DNA of 64,000 nucleotides from assembly GCF_001305595.1 (NCBI RefSeq), contig NZ_CP012401.1:1169501-1233500 (forward strand). The letters are read 5' to 3'. The notes beneath the pieces were generated by a model, which worked only from the letters and a program-made list of their open reading frames with translations, made no database searches and was not told where the DNA came from. Shown here in pieces: positions 17,513 through 26,777 of this stretch. The stretch comes from Azospirillum thiophilum (lineage in GTDB: Bacteria > Pseudomonadota > Alphaproteobacteria > Azospirillales > Azospirillaceae). A program made the position numbers and the translations under genes. The first letter of the stretch is position 1. Each line of letters begins with the position of its first letter.

Positions 17513-18406
17513 TCAGAACGGGGTTTCTGCCACTTTTTTGACCAGGAAGTCGCGGAAGACCGCGATGCGCTTGGAATGGCGCAATTCTTCGGCATAAACG
17601 AAGTAGGCGTCGACCTTCGGCCCGTCGACGTCCGGCAGGATGCGGGTGACGTCCTTGGAGAAGCTGTCGACCAGGAAATCGGGCAGCGCGCCGATGCCGA
17701 GCCCGCTCTCCACCGCCCGGTAGATGGCATAGACGCTGTTGACCTGCAGGATCGGTTTGCGCGCGGGCGACGGGTCGCCCATTTCCATGATCCAGTTGAC
17801 GTTGGGGATCGGCGCCCGCACGTCGGGCGGGTAGGTGATCAGGTCGTGGCTGTCCAGCTCGGCCAGCGTCTTGGGCGTGCCCCGCTTCTTCAGGTAGCTC
17901 TGGCTGGCGTAGAGGTGGAAGCGGATCGACATCAGGTGCCGCTGGATCAGGTCCGGCTGGCGCGGCGTGTTCATGCGGATGGCGATGTCCGCCTCGCGCA
18001 TCGCCAAATCCAGCTCGTCGTCGTCGATCAGAAGCGTCAGCTGGATGTCGGGATAGATCGACATGAACTCGTTGATGCGCGGCGTCAGCCAGGTCGAGCC
18101 GAAGGCGACTGTCGTCGTCACCCGCAGCGGGCCCTTGGGATGCTCCCGGCTTTCGGTCAGCATCGCTTCCGTCATCGACAGCTTGGCGAAGACGTCGCGG
18201 GCGGTGCGGTGCAGCAACTCGCCCTGCTCGGTCAGGATCAGCCCGCGGGCGTGCCGGTGAAACAATGGAACGCCCAGGCTTTCCTCAAGCGCGCTGATCT
18301 GGCGGCTGACCGCCGACTGGCTGAGGTTCAACGTCTCGCCGGCATGCGTGAAGCTGCCGGCTTCGGCCACCGCATGGAAAACCCGAAGCTTGTCCCAATC
18401 CATCAT
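17513..18406 (-). CDS. LysR-family transcriptional regulator
   Basis: 297 residues. The N-terminal winged HTH MDWDKLRVFHAVAEAGSFTH, then LNLSQSAVSRQISALEESLG is classical, followed by a periplasmic-binding-like effector domain (RVTTTVAFGSTWLTPRINEF onwards). The start at 18406 (paired ATGs) follows GGGAC; upstream Met codons would add unlike sequence. LysR proteins usually control a divergent gene, but the upstream neighbour is a co-oriented MFS gene, so the target is unclear. Its transcript would run towards the sRNA terminator. Confidence 0.92.
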   Translation of the reverse strand: MMDWDKLRVFHAVAEAGSFTHAGETLNLSQSAVSRQISALEESLGVPLFHRHARGLILTEQGELLHRTARDVFAKLSMTEAMLTESREHPKGPLRVTTTVAFGSTWLTPRINEFMSIYPDIQLTLLIDDDELDLAMREADIAIRMNTPRQPDLIQRHLMSIRFHLYASQSYLKKRGTPKTLAELDSHDLITYPPDVRAPIPNVNWIMEMGDPSPARKPILQVNSVYAIYRAVESGLGIGALPDFLVDSFSKDVTRILPDVDGPKVDAYFVYAEELRHSKRIAVFRDFLVKKVAETPF

Positions 18407-18672
18407 GCTGTCCCGCCCCAGTGCGTAACCGCCCGGAGCCTCCCGTTTTCTTGAGGACGGCGCATGGCCGCCATGCATGTTTATAGCGGGAACGCGCACG
18501 GAACGCACGCGCTACCAACCCTGACTCGCACGAAAATTAATCATGATCGCCGGAATTATTCTCATCCGAAGATGCAGCGGTTTTCGGATATCCACAGACA
18601 GGTTATGGATGTTTCCAGTGCTCGCCCATCGATGAGTCCCCGGGTTCGCCCAGACTTTGCTAATCCGCTTTG

Positions 18673-20130
18673 CTAATCCGCGGCATCGGGCAGGGCGGCC
18701 CTGCGCTCATCGTCCGGCAGGGCGGTCGCCGGTTTGTGCATCCGGTCGCCGGCAGGGCCGGTGACGTGTCCGCTGATCTCGTCTCCGGCTCCGGCGGGCA
18801 GGCGCCAGAAGAAGACGCTGGAGGCGCAGGCCATCAGACCGACCGTCAGGAAGGCCGGCACGAAGGAGCCCGGGGTCAGCGTGCCGCTCCACTGCACGGT
18901 CAGGTGCAGGGCTGTTGCGCCGACGGCGACGCCCAGGCTCAGCGACAACTGCTGCATCACGCTGGCCAGCGTGTTGGCGCGGCTGGTCATCGGCTGCGGC
19001 ACCTCGGCATAGCTCAGCGTGTTCATGCCGGTGAACTGAAGCGAGCGGAAGAAGCCGCCCAGCAGCAGGGCGCCCAGGATCACCAGATGCGGCGTGTCGG
19101 GGCGGAAGGCGCCGTAGCTGCCCAGGATCACGCCGCTGACCAGCGAATTCACCGCCAGGACGAGGCGGAAGCCGAACCGGCGCAGGATCGGGCCGGCCAG
19201 CGCCTTCATCGTCAGCGCTCCCGCCGCCCCGGCGAAGGTCAGGGCGCCCGACTCGAAGGCGGTCAGGCCGAAGCCGATCTGTAGCATTACCGGCATCAAA
19301 AAGGGCACGGCGCCAATGCCGATGCGGAACAGCGTGCCGCCCAGGACCGAGGCACGAAAGGTCTGCAGCCGGAACAGCGCCGGGTCGAGCACCGGCCGCA
19401 CCACCCGGCGGGCATGGCGCAGATAGGCGATCGTCGCCAGCAGCGCCACCGCCAGCAGGATGGCCACCGCATAGGGCGGCAGCAGGTCGCGCCCGATATT
19501 CTCGAAGCCGAACATGAAAGCGGCGAGTGCCAGCGAACTCCACAGGAAACCGCGGGCGTCGAAGGGGTCGCGCTGCTCCTCCTTCAGATTGGGGATGAGC
19601 GCCAGCACCAGCCCGATGCCGATCAGGCCGATGGGGACGTTGATGAAGAAAATCCAGCGCCAGGAGGCATAGGTGGTGATGGCGCCGCCCACCAGCGGCC
19701 CCAGCGCCGGCCCGATCAGCGCCGGCAGGGTCATCCGCGCCATCGCGGTCACCAACTGGTCCTTCGGCACCGTGCGCAGCAGGATCAGCCGTCCGACCGG
19801 CACCATCATCGCCCCGCCGATCCCCTGGACGATGCGGGCGGCCACCAGTTCCGCCAGACCGTTGGACAGGCCGCAGGCGATGGACCCCAGCGTGAAGACG
19901 CCGATGGCGCTGGCGAAGACGGTGCGCGCTCCGAAGCGGTCGGCTGCCCAGCCGCTGACTGGCAGGAACACCGCCAGCGCCAGCATGTAGGAGGTCATGG
20001 CCAGGCTGAGCCGCAACGGATCCTCGCCCATCGAGTGCGCGATCCCCGGCAGGGCGGTCGCGATGACCGTCGAGTCGAGATTCTCCATGAACAGGGCGCA
20101 GGCGATGATCAGCGGGGTGACGCGCGACAT
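18673..20130 (-). CDS. DHA2-type MFS transporter
   Basis: 485 residues, strongly hydrophobic, with the drug:H+ antiporter layout. The N-terminus ACALFMENLDSTVIATALPG has the D-S/T motif of the EmrB/QacA group, and motif A-like GWAADRFGART and ARIVQGIGGAMMVPVGRL are present. It probably exports drugs or metabolites with proton exchange. The LysR gene downstream may be co-transcribed, although 266 bases separate them. Confidence 0.9.
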   Translation of the reverse strand: MSRVTPLIIACALFMENLDSTVIATALPGIAHSMGEDPLRLSLAMTSYMLALAVFLPVSGWAADRFGARTVFASAIGVFTLGSIACGLSNGLAELVAARIVQGIGGAMMVPVGRLILLRTVPKDQLVTAMARMTLPALIGPALGPLVGGAITTYASWRWIFFINVPIGLIGIGLVLALIPNLKEEQRDPFDARGFLWSSLALAAFMFGFENIGRDLLPPYAVAILLAVALLATIAYLRHARRVVRPVLDPALFRLQTFRASVLGGTLFRIGIGAVPFLMPVMLQIGFGLTAFESGALTFAGAAGALTMKALAGPILRRFGFRLVLAVNSLVSGVILGSYGAFRPDTPHLVILGALLLGGFFRSLQFTGMNTLSYAEVPQPMTSRANTLASVMQQLSLSLGVAVGATALHLTVQWSGTLTPGSFVPAFLTVGLMACASSVFFWRLPAGAGDEISGHVTGPAGDRMHKPATALPDDERRAALPDAAD

Positions 20131-20315
20131 GACGAACCGTCAGGCAGGAATCGGAACCCTACGAATGTGAGGCCTTCCACCGCCATGACCATCGCACATG
20201 CGAAAGCCCTGCCATGCGTAAGCGGGACGTACGCCGGTCGGTTCCCGGGAGGTTCGGGGGGGGGCCGTGATGTCCGTGCAACTCCTGCAAGCTATCCTGG
20301 CACGGCCTCCCAGGA

Positions 20316-21119
20316 TCACCGCCCGGTGAACATCGGTTTGCGCTTATCCAGAAACGCGCGGTAGCCCTCGCGGAAGTCCCGGGTGCCGAAGCAGCGGTAG
20401 CACTCGGCGATCTCCGCCTCGCTCAATGGAGCCGGGTCGGAAAGGCGGTGGACGTATCGCTTGTGCAGCGTCGCGGCCAGCGGCGCGCCGGCGGCGATGC
20501 GCCGGGTCGTGGCGGCGATCTCCGCCTCGAAGCCTTCGTCGGGGACGACGCGGTGGACCAGTTTCTTGTCCTTGGCCTCCGACGCGCCGAAGACGCGGCC
20601 TTCCAGCAGGATTTCCAGGGCCGCCGGGCCACCGGCCACGTCGGCGACCAGCTTCAACTCGGTGGGTCCCATCGAGATGCCGAGCCGGCTGACCGGCACG
20701 CCGAAGCGGCTGCTTTCCGAACAGACCCTGAGGTCGCAGGCCAGGGCGACCGCCAGGCCGATGCCGCAGCACGGCCCGTCGATGGCGGCCAGCACCGGAT
20801 GGCGCAAGGACCGCAGGCCATCCAGCCCCTCGTCCATCAGGTCGCCATAGGCGGCCCCCTGTTCGGGGCTGTTGCGCTCGCTCTCGAACTCCGAGATGTC
20901 GGCGCCGGGGGAGAAGCTGCGCGCACCAGTCGACCCGGGGCTGCCGCGCATCACCACGACGCGGACCTCGTCGTCGGCCTCCAGCGTTTTCAGATGGCCG
21001 ATCAGGGCAAGCCACATCGGCTTGTCGAAGGCGTTCAGCTTGTCCGGGTTGGACAGGGTCAGCGTGGCGACGACGCCATCGCTGCTGTCGTCGCGCCCGA
21101 GAGTGATGGTGCCGGCCAT
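20316..21119 (-). CDS. Enoyl-CoA hydratase/isomerase family protein
   Basis: 267 residues, crotonase fold. The oxyanion-hole segments are RSFSPGADISEF (about 83-94) and DGPCCGIGLAVALACDLRV (about 120-138); SRLGISMGPTELKLV follows. Crotonases hydrate or isomerise acyl-CoA esters. The Glu equivalent to the first catalytic Glu is not clear, so the exact reaction is open. ATG 21119 follows GGAG by eight bases; the upstream Met at 21158 lacks one. It is divergent from the tRNA gene. Confidence 0.88.
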   Translation of the reverse strand: MAGTITLGRDDSSDGVVATLTLSNPDKLNAFDKPMWLALIGHLKTLEADDEVRVVVMRGSPGSTGARSFSPGADISEFESERNSPEQGAAYGDLMDEGLDGLRSLRHPVLAAIDGPCCGIGLAVALACDLRVCSESSRFGVPVSRLGISMGPTELKLVADVAGGPAALEILLEGRVFGASEAKDKKLVHRVVPDEGFEAEIAATTRRIAAGAPLAATLHKRYVHRLSDPAPLSEAEIAECYRCFGTRDFREGYRAFLDKRKPMFTGR

Positions 21120-21306
21120 GCCGCAATCTCCATCCGTTGCCGTATGGCCGGACACCATAGCCCTCCGATGACGGGACGCAAGGCATCCGGTGCGGTGTTG
21201 CGGCAGGGGGGCGGAATGGGACGTTGGAAAAGTGGCGGCGGGGTGAATTTTTCTCTTGCGGCGGAGGCCGTGTTTCCGTAGAAAGCGGCTCCCGGACGAC
21301 GGGAGC

Positions 21307-21381
21307 GCGGGCGTAGCTCAGGGGTAGAGCACAACCTTGCCAAGGTTGGGGTCGAGGGTTCGAATCCCTTCGCCCGCTCCA
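21307..21381 (+). tRNA. tRNA-Gly (anticodon GCC)
   Basis: A complete cloverleaf: acceptor arms GCGGGCG (21307-21313) and CGCCCGC (21371-21377), D-loop AGCTCAGGGGTAGAGC, anticodon stem CAACC/GGTTG with loop TTGCCAA (anticodon GCC), T-arm GAGGGTTCGAATCCCTT, discriminator T and an encoded CCA. It reads GGC and GGU glycine codons. Confidence 0.98.
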
Positions 21382-21555
21382 GTTCTCCGGTATAGCGAAG
21401 ATCAAAGGGCCGGGCGGCGACGCACCGGCCCTTCGCTTTTTCCGGGGCGGGCCTTGCGGCTCCCCGCCCCCTCTTTCCTCGAAACATTCCTATTCCACGG
21501 AAGGCCGGGCATCCCGTATCGACACTGGCCGTCCGGCGCGCTAGATCCTTAATCC

Positions 21556-22851
21556 ATGACCGACACTTCCCTCGCCGCCCGCGGCGTCGCGCTCGACTTG
21601 CTGCGCGACGTGCTGCGCAAGTCCGTTCCCTTCGACGATGCGTTCGATGCGCATCCCGAACTCGCGTCGCTTCAGCCGCGCGACCGCGGCTTCGTCCGCA
21701 TGCTGGTCGCCACCGTCCTGCGCCGGCTGGGCCAGATCGACGAACTGATCCAGTCCAGTCTTGCCAAGCCGGGCCTGCCCAAGGCGGCGATCCACGACAT
21801 GCTGCGGCTGGGCACGGCGCAGCTGGTGTTTCTGAACACCCCCGCCCATGCCGCGGTCGACACCGCGGTGGAGCTGGCAGCGGCACGCAACGCCGCCCCC
21901 TACAAGGGGCTGATCAACGCCGTTCTGCGCCGCATCGGGCGCGAAGGGGCGGCGATGGCGGAGAAGCAGGACGCCGGTCGGTTGAACACGCCGGACTGGC
22001 TGTGGCTGTCCTGGCGCTCGGCCTACGGCACCGCCCGCACCCGCGGCATCGTCGAGGCGCATCTGCACGAGGCCCCGCTGGACATCACCGTGAAGTCGGA
22101 CCCGGAGGGTTGGGCGGAGCGTCTGGGCGCCATCGTGCTGCCGACCGGCTCCCTGCGCCGGCCGGCCGGCGGTTCGGTGACCGAGCTTCCCGGCTTCGAG
22201 GAGGGGGAATGGTGGGTCCAGGACCTCGCCGCCTCGCTGCCGGCCAAGCTGTTCGGCGATCTGGCCGGCAAGCGGGTGTTCGACCTCTGCGCCGCCCCCG
22301 GCGGCAAGACGGCGCAGCTGGTGGTCCAGGGTGCGCAGGTCACCGCCATCGACCGTTCCGCCCGCCGGCTGGAGCGGGTGACGGAGAACCTGAAGCGCCT
22401 GACTCTCGAGGCCGAGGTGCTGGCCACCGACGCCGCCACCTGGGAACCGGAGGCGCCGGCGGATGCCGTGCTGCTCGACGCTCCCTGTTCGGCCACCGGG
22501 GCGATCCGCCGCCATCCCGACATCCTGCGCGTCAAGACGCCCGACGACATCGCCAAGCTGGCCCGTGCCCAGTCGCGGCTGCTTGCCCGCTCGGTCGAGC
22601 TGCTGAAGCCCGGCGGCACGCTGGTCTACTGCACCTGCTCCATCCAGCCGGAGGAGGGAGAGGTGCAGATCGCCCGCCTGCTGCGGCAGGACCAGCGGAT
22701 GGAGCGCTGGCCGGTCACCGCCGACGAATTGGGCGGGCTGTCCGAAGCGGTCAACGAGGTGGGGGAGGTCCGCTCCCTGCCGGGCATGCTGGCCGATCTG
22801 GGCGGCATCGACGGCTTCTTCGTGGCCCGGCTGCGCAGACGCTTGGCCTAA
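21556..22851 (+). CDS. rsmB: 16S rRNA m5C967 methyltransferase-like RsmB/NOP protein
   Basis: 431 residues. An N-terminal NusB-like RNA-binding domain (LLRDVLRKSVPFDDAF to about residue 140) is followed by a SAM-dependent methyltransferase domain with FDLCAAPGGKTAQL, the motif IV DAPCSATG near residue 306, and the catalytic YCTCS near 357. This two-Cys arrangement defines RNA m5C enzymes that methylate 16S rRNA. It is followed by heparinase and purH genes, an order also known from other alphaproteobacteria. Confidence 0.92.
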   Translation: MTDTSLAARGVALDLLRDVLRKSVPFDDAFDAHPELASLQPRDRGFVRMLVATVLRRLGQIDELIQSSLAKPGLPKAAIHDMLRLGTAQLVFLNTPAHAAVDTAVELAAARNAAPYKGLINAVLRRIGREGAAMAEKQDAGRLNTPDWLWLSWRSAYGTARTRGIVEAHLHEAPLDITVKSDPEGWAERLGAIVLPTGSLRRPAGGSVTELPGFEEGEWWVQDLAASLPAKLFGDLAGKRVFDLCAAPGGKTAQLVVQGAQVTAIDRSARRLERVTENLKRLTLEAEVLATDAATWEPEAPADAVLLDAPCSATGAIRRHPDILRVKTPDDIAKLARAQSRLLARSVELLKPGGTLVYCTCSIQPEEGEVQIARLLRQDQRMERWPVTADELGGLSEAVNEVGEVRSLPGMLADLGGIDGFFVARLRRRLA

Positions 22852-23051
22852 GCGGGGTTTCCGGACTTCGTATACGAAAGGCCGGGCCGAATGGCCGGTT
22901 CGGACCCGGGGATAAGACCCAGGCCCGTCTTGCGATGCGGACGGCGAATTGATACCACACGGTCCATGCTTTCGTCCGCGTTCTCCCGCACCGCATCATC
23001 ACCCTCCGCCGGCTGCCGACGCCGCTCGCGGTCCTGAAGGAGTCGGCGCTG

Positions 23052-24704
23052 ATGGGCGACGGGAATGGACGGTTTCGCAGCGGCATGGCACGCCTTGCCT
23101 ATGGGAACCCCCTCTACGCCCTGATGCTGGGGGGCAAGGCGCCGGGGGCGCTGGCAGTGGTTCCTCCCGACCCCTGGCCGGGCGACACCGACAGCGGTAA
23201 CGCCATTCTGGCCGGCCGGATGCGGTTCGCCGGTCAGGAGATCGCCGTCGATCCCGCCGGTGCGCCGAACTGGCGGCCGCAGGGGGCGACGTCCGGCTGG
23301 CTGCGCACCGCCCATGGCTTCGAATGGCTGCGCGACCTGCGCGCGGTCGGCGGCGACATGGCACGGCGCCGGGCGCGGGTGCTGGTGTGGTCGTGGCTCG
23401 ACCAGAATGGCGGCTGGCATGCGCAGAGCTGGGCGCCGGACGTGCTGGGGGTGCGACTGGCCAGCTGGATCGGCCTGCATGACTTCTATTGCGCCTCCGC
23501 CGACGACGAGTTCCGCGCCCGCGTGTTCGAGAGCATGGCCCGCCAGCTGCGCCATCTGCTGCGGGTGGCGCCGGCCAAGCTCGACGGCGAGCGGCTGATC
23601 GGCGCCGTCAAGGGGCTGCTCTATGGCGGCTATTGCTTGCCCGACCAGGACAAGGCGGCGCGGGAGGCGCTGCGTCTGCTCGACCGCGAGCTGCCGCGCC
23701 AGATCCTGCCCGACGGCGGCCATGTGGAGCGCAACCCGTCGATCCAGATGCGGGTGTTGCGCGACCTGATCGACATGCGCGCCGTGCTGCGCGTCGCCAG
23801 GGAGGAGGTGCCGGAAAGCCTCCAGCATGCCATCGACCGCATGACTCCGGCGCTTCGCTTCTTCCGCCATGTCGATGGCGGGCTCGCCCTGTTCAACGGC
23901 GGGCAGGAGGAGGATCAGGCGCTGATCGATACGGTGCTGGCCCAGGCCGACGCCCGCGGCCGTCCGCTGAAGAGCGCGCCGCACACCGGCTTCGAGCGGT
24001 TGATCGCCGGCCGCACCCTGGTGCTGCTCGACACCGGCGCGCCGCCGCCGGCCGGGCTGGACCGCGCCGCCCATGCCGGCACCCTGTCGATGGAGGTCTC
24101 CGTCAACAAGGAGCGGCTGATCGTCAATTGCGGCAGCCATCCGTCCCAGCGCGGTCCCTGGCGCGCGGCCCTGGCCGGGACGTCGGCCCATTCGACCATG
24201 GTCGTCGCCGACACCAACTCGTCGGAGGTGTTGGACAAGGGCGGGCTGGGGCGCCGGCCGTCCCATGTCGGGTGCGAGCGGCAGGAATCCGACGGCGCCG
24301 TGCTGGTCGTCGCCACCCACAACGGCTACAGCAAGGGCTTCGGCCTGCTGCACCGCCGCCGCGTCTATCTGGCCGACAATGGCGAGGACCTGCGCGGCGA
24401 GGACACGCTGGAACCGGTGATCGGCGCCACGCCGCAGCCGCAGCCCTATGCCATCCGTTTCCACCTGCACCCGCAGGTCGAGGTGGTGCCGATCCAGGGG
24501 AGCGAGCAGGTGCTTCTCCGCCTGCCCAGCGGCAATTCCTGGCGCATGCGGGTCACCGGCGCCGCGCTGGAGGTGGCGGAGAGCGTCTATCTCGGCAGCG
24601 GGGACGAGCCGCGCCGCACCCGCCAGATCATGATGCAGGGACAATGCGGCCCCGAGGGCATCACGGTGAAATGGGCCTTGCGCCGCGAACGCAAGGCGGC
24701 GTAA
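23052..24704 (+). CDS. Heparinase II/III family protein
   Basis: 550 residues. The N-terminal alpha-helical toroid includes WRPQGATSGWLRTAHGFEWL and GGHVERNPSIQMRVLRDLID; the C-terminal beta-sandwich domain follows (LIVNCGSHPSQRGPWRAALA, GTSAHSTMVVADTNSSEV). These match the Heparinase_II_III family, polysaccharide lyases acting on uronate-rich glycans. The conserved His/Asn region PSQRG...AHST is intact. No signal peptide is seen, so a cytoplasmic or exopolysaccharide-related role is possible. GAAGGAG precedes the ATG by ten bases. Confidence 0.88.
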   Translation: MGDGNGRFRSGMARLAYGNPLYALMLGGKAPGALAVVPPDPWPGDTDSGNAILAGRMRFAGQEIAVDPAGAPNWRPQGATSGWLRTAHGFEWLRDLRAVGGDMARRRARVLVWSWLDQNGGWHAQSWAPDVLGVRLASWIGLHDFYCASADDEFRARVFESMARQLRHLLRVAPAKLDGERLIGAVKGLLYGGYCLPDQDKAAREALRLLDRELPRQILPDGGHVERNPSIQMRVLRDLIDMRAVLRVAREEVPESLQHAIDRMTPALRFFRHVDGGLALFNGGQEEDQALIDTVLAQADARGRPLKSAPHTGFERLIAGRTLVLLDTGAPPPAGLDRAAHAGTLSMEVSVNKERLIVNCGSHPSQRGPWRAALAGTSAHSTMVVADTNSSEVLDKGGLGRRPSHVGCERQESDGAVLVVATHNGYSKGFGLLHRRRVYLADNGEDLRGEDTLEPVIGATPQPQPYAIRFHLHPQVEVVPIQGSEQVLLRLPSGNSWRMRVTGAALEVAESVYLGSGDEPRRTRQIMMQGQCGPEGITVKWALRRERKAA

Positions 24705-24761
24705 ATCCCGCCCATCCGCGGTGGCCGGGCCCTTTCCTTGTGGAAGGGGTGTGGAAACATG

Positions 24762-24920
24762 GATGAACACGGGATTTTCGAGCACGGACGACCACGGGAC
24801 TCTTCATGCCGTGCTTATCCATGCCCGCGACGGCGCCATGCCGCCCGGCGGGCAGGGATAAGCATGGTTGAACGGCATTTCCGTGGCCGTCCGTGCTTTT
24901 CTTCTTCCCGTGCTTGTCCG
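24762..24920. repeat. Large imperfect palindrome built from a 12-13 base motif
   Basis: The heparinase-purH spacer holds six copies of a CCGTGYTYRTCC-like motif: inverted near 24762-24774, 24786-24797 and 24856-24865, and direct at about 24809-24820, 24881-24892 and 24908-24920. Together the two halves pair into an imperfect stem of about 75 bases centred near 24840, with an outer GGATGAACACGGG arm and an inner GGATAAGCA arm. Its antisense translation produces an artefactual ORF. Whether it is a mobile repeat or the purH leader is unknown. Confidence 0.7.
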
Positions 24921-24976
24921 CCGTTTTCCCTGACCGCTTGCGGCATCGACAACGCCAGCGATCAGGAAGCCCCCTC

Positions 24977-26581
24977 ATGAGCCCGCCCAAAGCCAACCAC
25001 GCCCCCGCCCCCGACAAGGTCCGCATTACCCGCGCCCTGATTTCCGTGTCCGACAAGGCCGGTCTGGTGGAGTTGGGCAAGGCGCTCGCCGACCGCGGCG
25101 TCGAGATCCTGTCGACCGGCGGTTCGGCCCAGCGTCTGGCTGAGGCCGGCGTGCCGGTCAAGGAGGTCTCCGACCACACCGGCTTCCCCGAGATCATGGA
25201 CGGCCGCGTCAAGACGCTGCACCCGCGCGTCCATGGCGGCATTCTGGCCCGCCGCGACATCCATGCCGACGCGATGGCCCGGCACGACATTCCTGGCATC
25301 GATCTGGTGGTGGTGAACCTCTACCCGTTCGAGGCGACGGTGGCCGGGGGCGCCGGCTATGACGACTGCGTCGAGAACATCGACATCGGCGGGCCGGCGA
25401 TGATCCGTGCCGCCGCCAAGAACCATGATTTCGTCGCCATCGTCACCGAGCCGTCCGACTATGCGGCGGTGCTGGACGAGCTGGCGACCCATGACGGCTG
25501 CGTCACGCTGGCGCTGCGCCGCAAGCTGGCCCAGCGCGCCTATGCCCGCACCGCGGCCTATGACGCTGCCATTTCCACCTGGCTGGCCGGGCAGCTGGGC
25601 GAGACCTTCCCGCCGCGCGCGACCCTGTCGGGCTCGCTGGTCCAGACCCTGCGCTATGGCGAGAACCCGCACCAGCAGGCGGCCTTCTACGTCACCGGCG
25701 AGAAGCGTCCGGGCGTGGCGACCGCCGTGCAGCTGCAGGGCAAGGAGCTGTCCTACAACAACCTGAACGACACCGACGCCGCCTTCGAGCTGGTCGCCGA
25801 GTTCGAGCAGCCGGCCGTCGCCATCATCAAGCACGCCAACCCCTGCGGCGTGGCGCAAGGGTCGAACCTGCTGGAGGCCTACCGCTCGGCCCTGCTGTGC
25901 GATCCGGTCAGCGCCTTCGGCGGCATCATCGCCGTCAACCGGTCGCTGGACGCCGAGACTGCCGAGGAGATCTCCAAGCTGTTCGCCGAGGTGGTGATTG
26001 CGCCGGACGCCGACGAGGCCGCCCGCGCCCTGCTCGCCACCAAGAAGAACCTGCGCGTGCTGCTGACCAGGGACGTGCCGAACCCGGCCGAGCCGGGCAT
26101 GATGATCAAGCAGCTGTCGGGCGGCTTCCTGCTGCAGAACCGCGACAGCGGCCGCATCGATCCGGCCGAGCTGAAGGTCGTGACCAAGCGCGCGCCGACC
26201 CAGCAGGAGCTGACCGACCTGCTGTTCGCCTTCCGCGTCGCCAAGCACGTCAAGTCGAACGCCATCGTCTATGCCAAGAACGGCGCCACGGTGGGCGTCG
26301 GTGCCGGCCAGATGAGCCGTGTCGACAGCGCCCGCATCGCCGCCATCAAGTCGGCCGAGGCCGCGAAGGCCGCCGGCCTGGCCGAGCCGCTGACCAAGGG
26401 TTCGGTGGTTGCGTCCGACGCCTTCTTCCCGTTCGCCGACGGCCTGCTGGCTGCGGCCGAGGCGGGTGTGACGGCGGTGATCCAGCCGGGCGGCTCGATC
26501 CGCGACAACGAGGTGATCGCCGCCGCGGACGAGAAGGGTCTGGCGATGGTGCTCACCGGGATGCGGCACTTCCGGCATTGA
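24977..26581 (+). CDS. purH: Bifunctional AICAR transformylase / IMP cyclohydrolase
   Basis: 534 residues; catalyses the last two steps of IMP synthesis. The N-terminal MGS-like cyclohydrolase domain has [27 protein letters not shown] and [17 protein letters not shown]. The C-terminal transformylase domain has [27 protein letters not shown] and the KHANPCGVA motif, whose Lys-His is catalytic. The ATG at 24977 follows AGGAAG; the earlier Met codons translate the repeat array. All domains are complete. Confidence 0.97.
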   Translation: MSPPKANHAPAPDKVRITRALISVSDKAGLVELGKALADRGVEILSTGGSAQRLAEAGVPVKEVSDHTGFPEIMDGRVKTLHPRVHGGILARRDIHADAMARHDIPGIDLVVVNLYPFEATVAGGAGYDDCVENIDIGGPAMIRAAAKNHDFVAIVTEPSDYAAVLDELATHDGCVTLALRRKLAQRAYARTAAYDAAISTWLAGQLGETFPPRATLSGSLVQTLRYGENPHQQAAFYVTGEKRPGVATAVQLQGKELSYNNLNDTDAAFELVAEFEQPAVAIIKHANPCGVAQGSNLLEAYRSALLCDPVSAFGGIIAVNRSLDAETAEEISKLFAEVVIAPDADEAARALLATKKNLRVLLTRDVPNPAEPGMMIKQLSGGFLLQNRDSGRIDPAELKVVTKRAPTQQELTDLLFAFRVAKHVKSNAIVYAKNGATVGVGAGQMSRVDSARIAAIKSAEAAKAAGLAEPLTKGSVVASDAFFPFADGLLAAAEAGVTAVIQPGGSIRDNEVIAAADEKGLAMVLTGMRHFRH

Positions 26582-26612
26582 GGTGTTGATGGGGTGGGGA
26601 GCGCTTGATTGT

Positions 26613-26762
26613 TGCCCCCTCCCTAACTCTCCCCCACCTCCGGTGGGAGAGGGGACTGCCGCCTGCTCCGTTGTCGAGATCCCCTGCAAGCGTCCTGCCC
26701 CCTCTCCCGCGATCGGACCGGCCTTCGGCCGGCCGAGAGCGGGGGAGGGATGGGGAGGGGGC
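26613..26762. repeat. Intergenic palindromic repeat (CCCCTCCC type)
   Basis: About 150 bases with outer C-rich and G-rich arms (26613-26637 and 26736-26762) that are inverted copies with a few mismatches, plus inner hairpins CTCCCCCACCTCCGGTGGGAG (around 26628-26648) and GGCCGGCCTTCGGCCGG-like pairing (26716-26733). This pattern resembles extragenic palindromic repeats and may also end purH and rpoH transcripts, which converge here. Confidence 0.6.
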
Positions 26763-26777
26763 AAGCGGTGCGAGGGC

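Noticed and set aside
22867..22878. 12-base palindrome TTCGTATACGAA just after rsmB
   Set aside because: Lies in the rsmB-heparinase spacer with no promoter relation; a short palindrome of this size may be chance.
24661..25299. Minus-strand frame opposite the start of purH
   Set aside because: It is mostly a translation of the inverted-repeat array and of purH antisense. It shows the Lys/His/Gly-rich pattern expected from such repeats and has no ribosome binding site.
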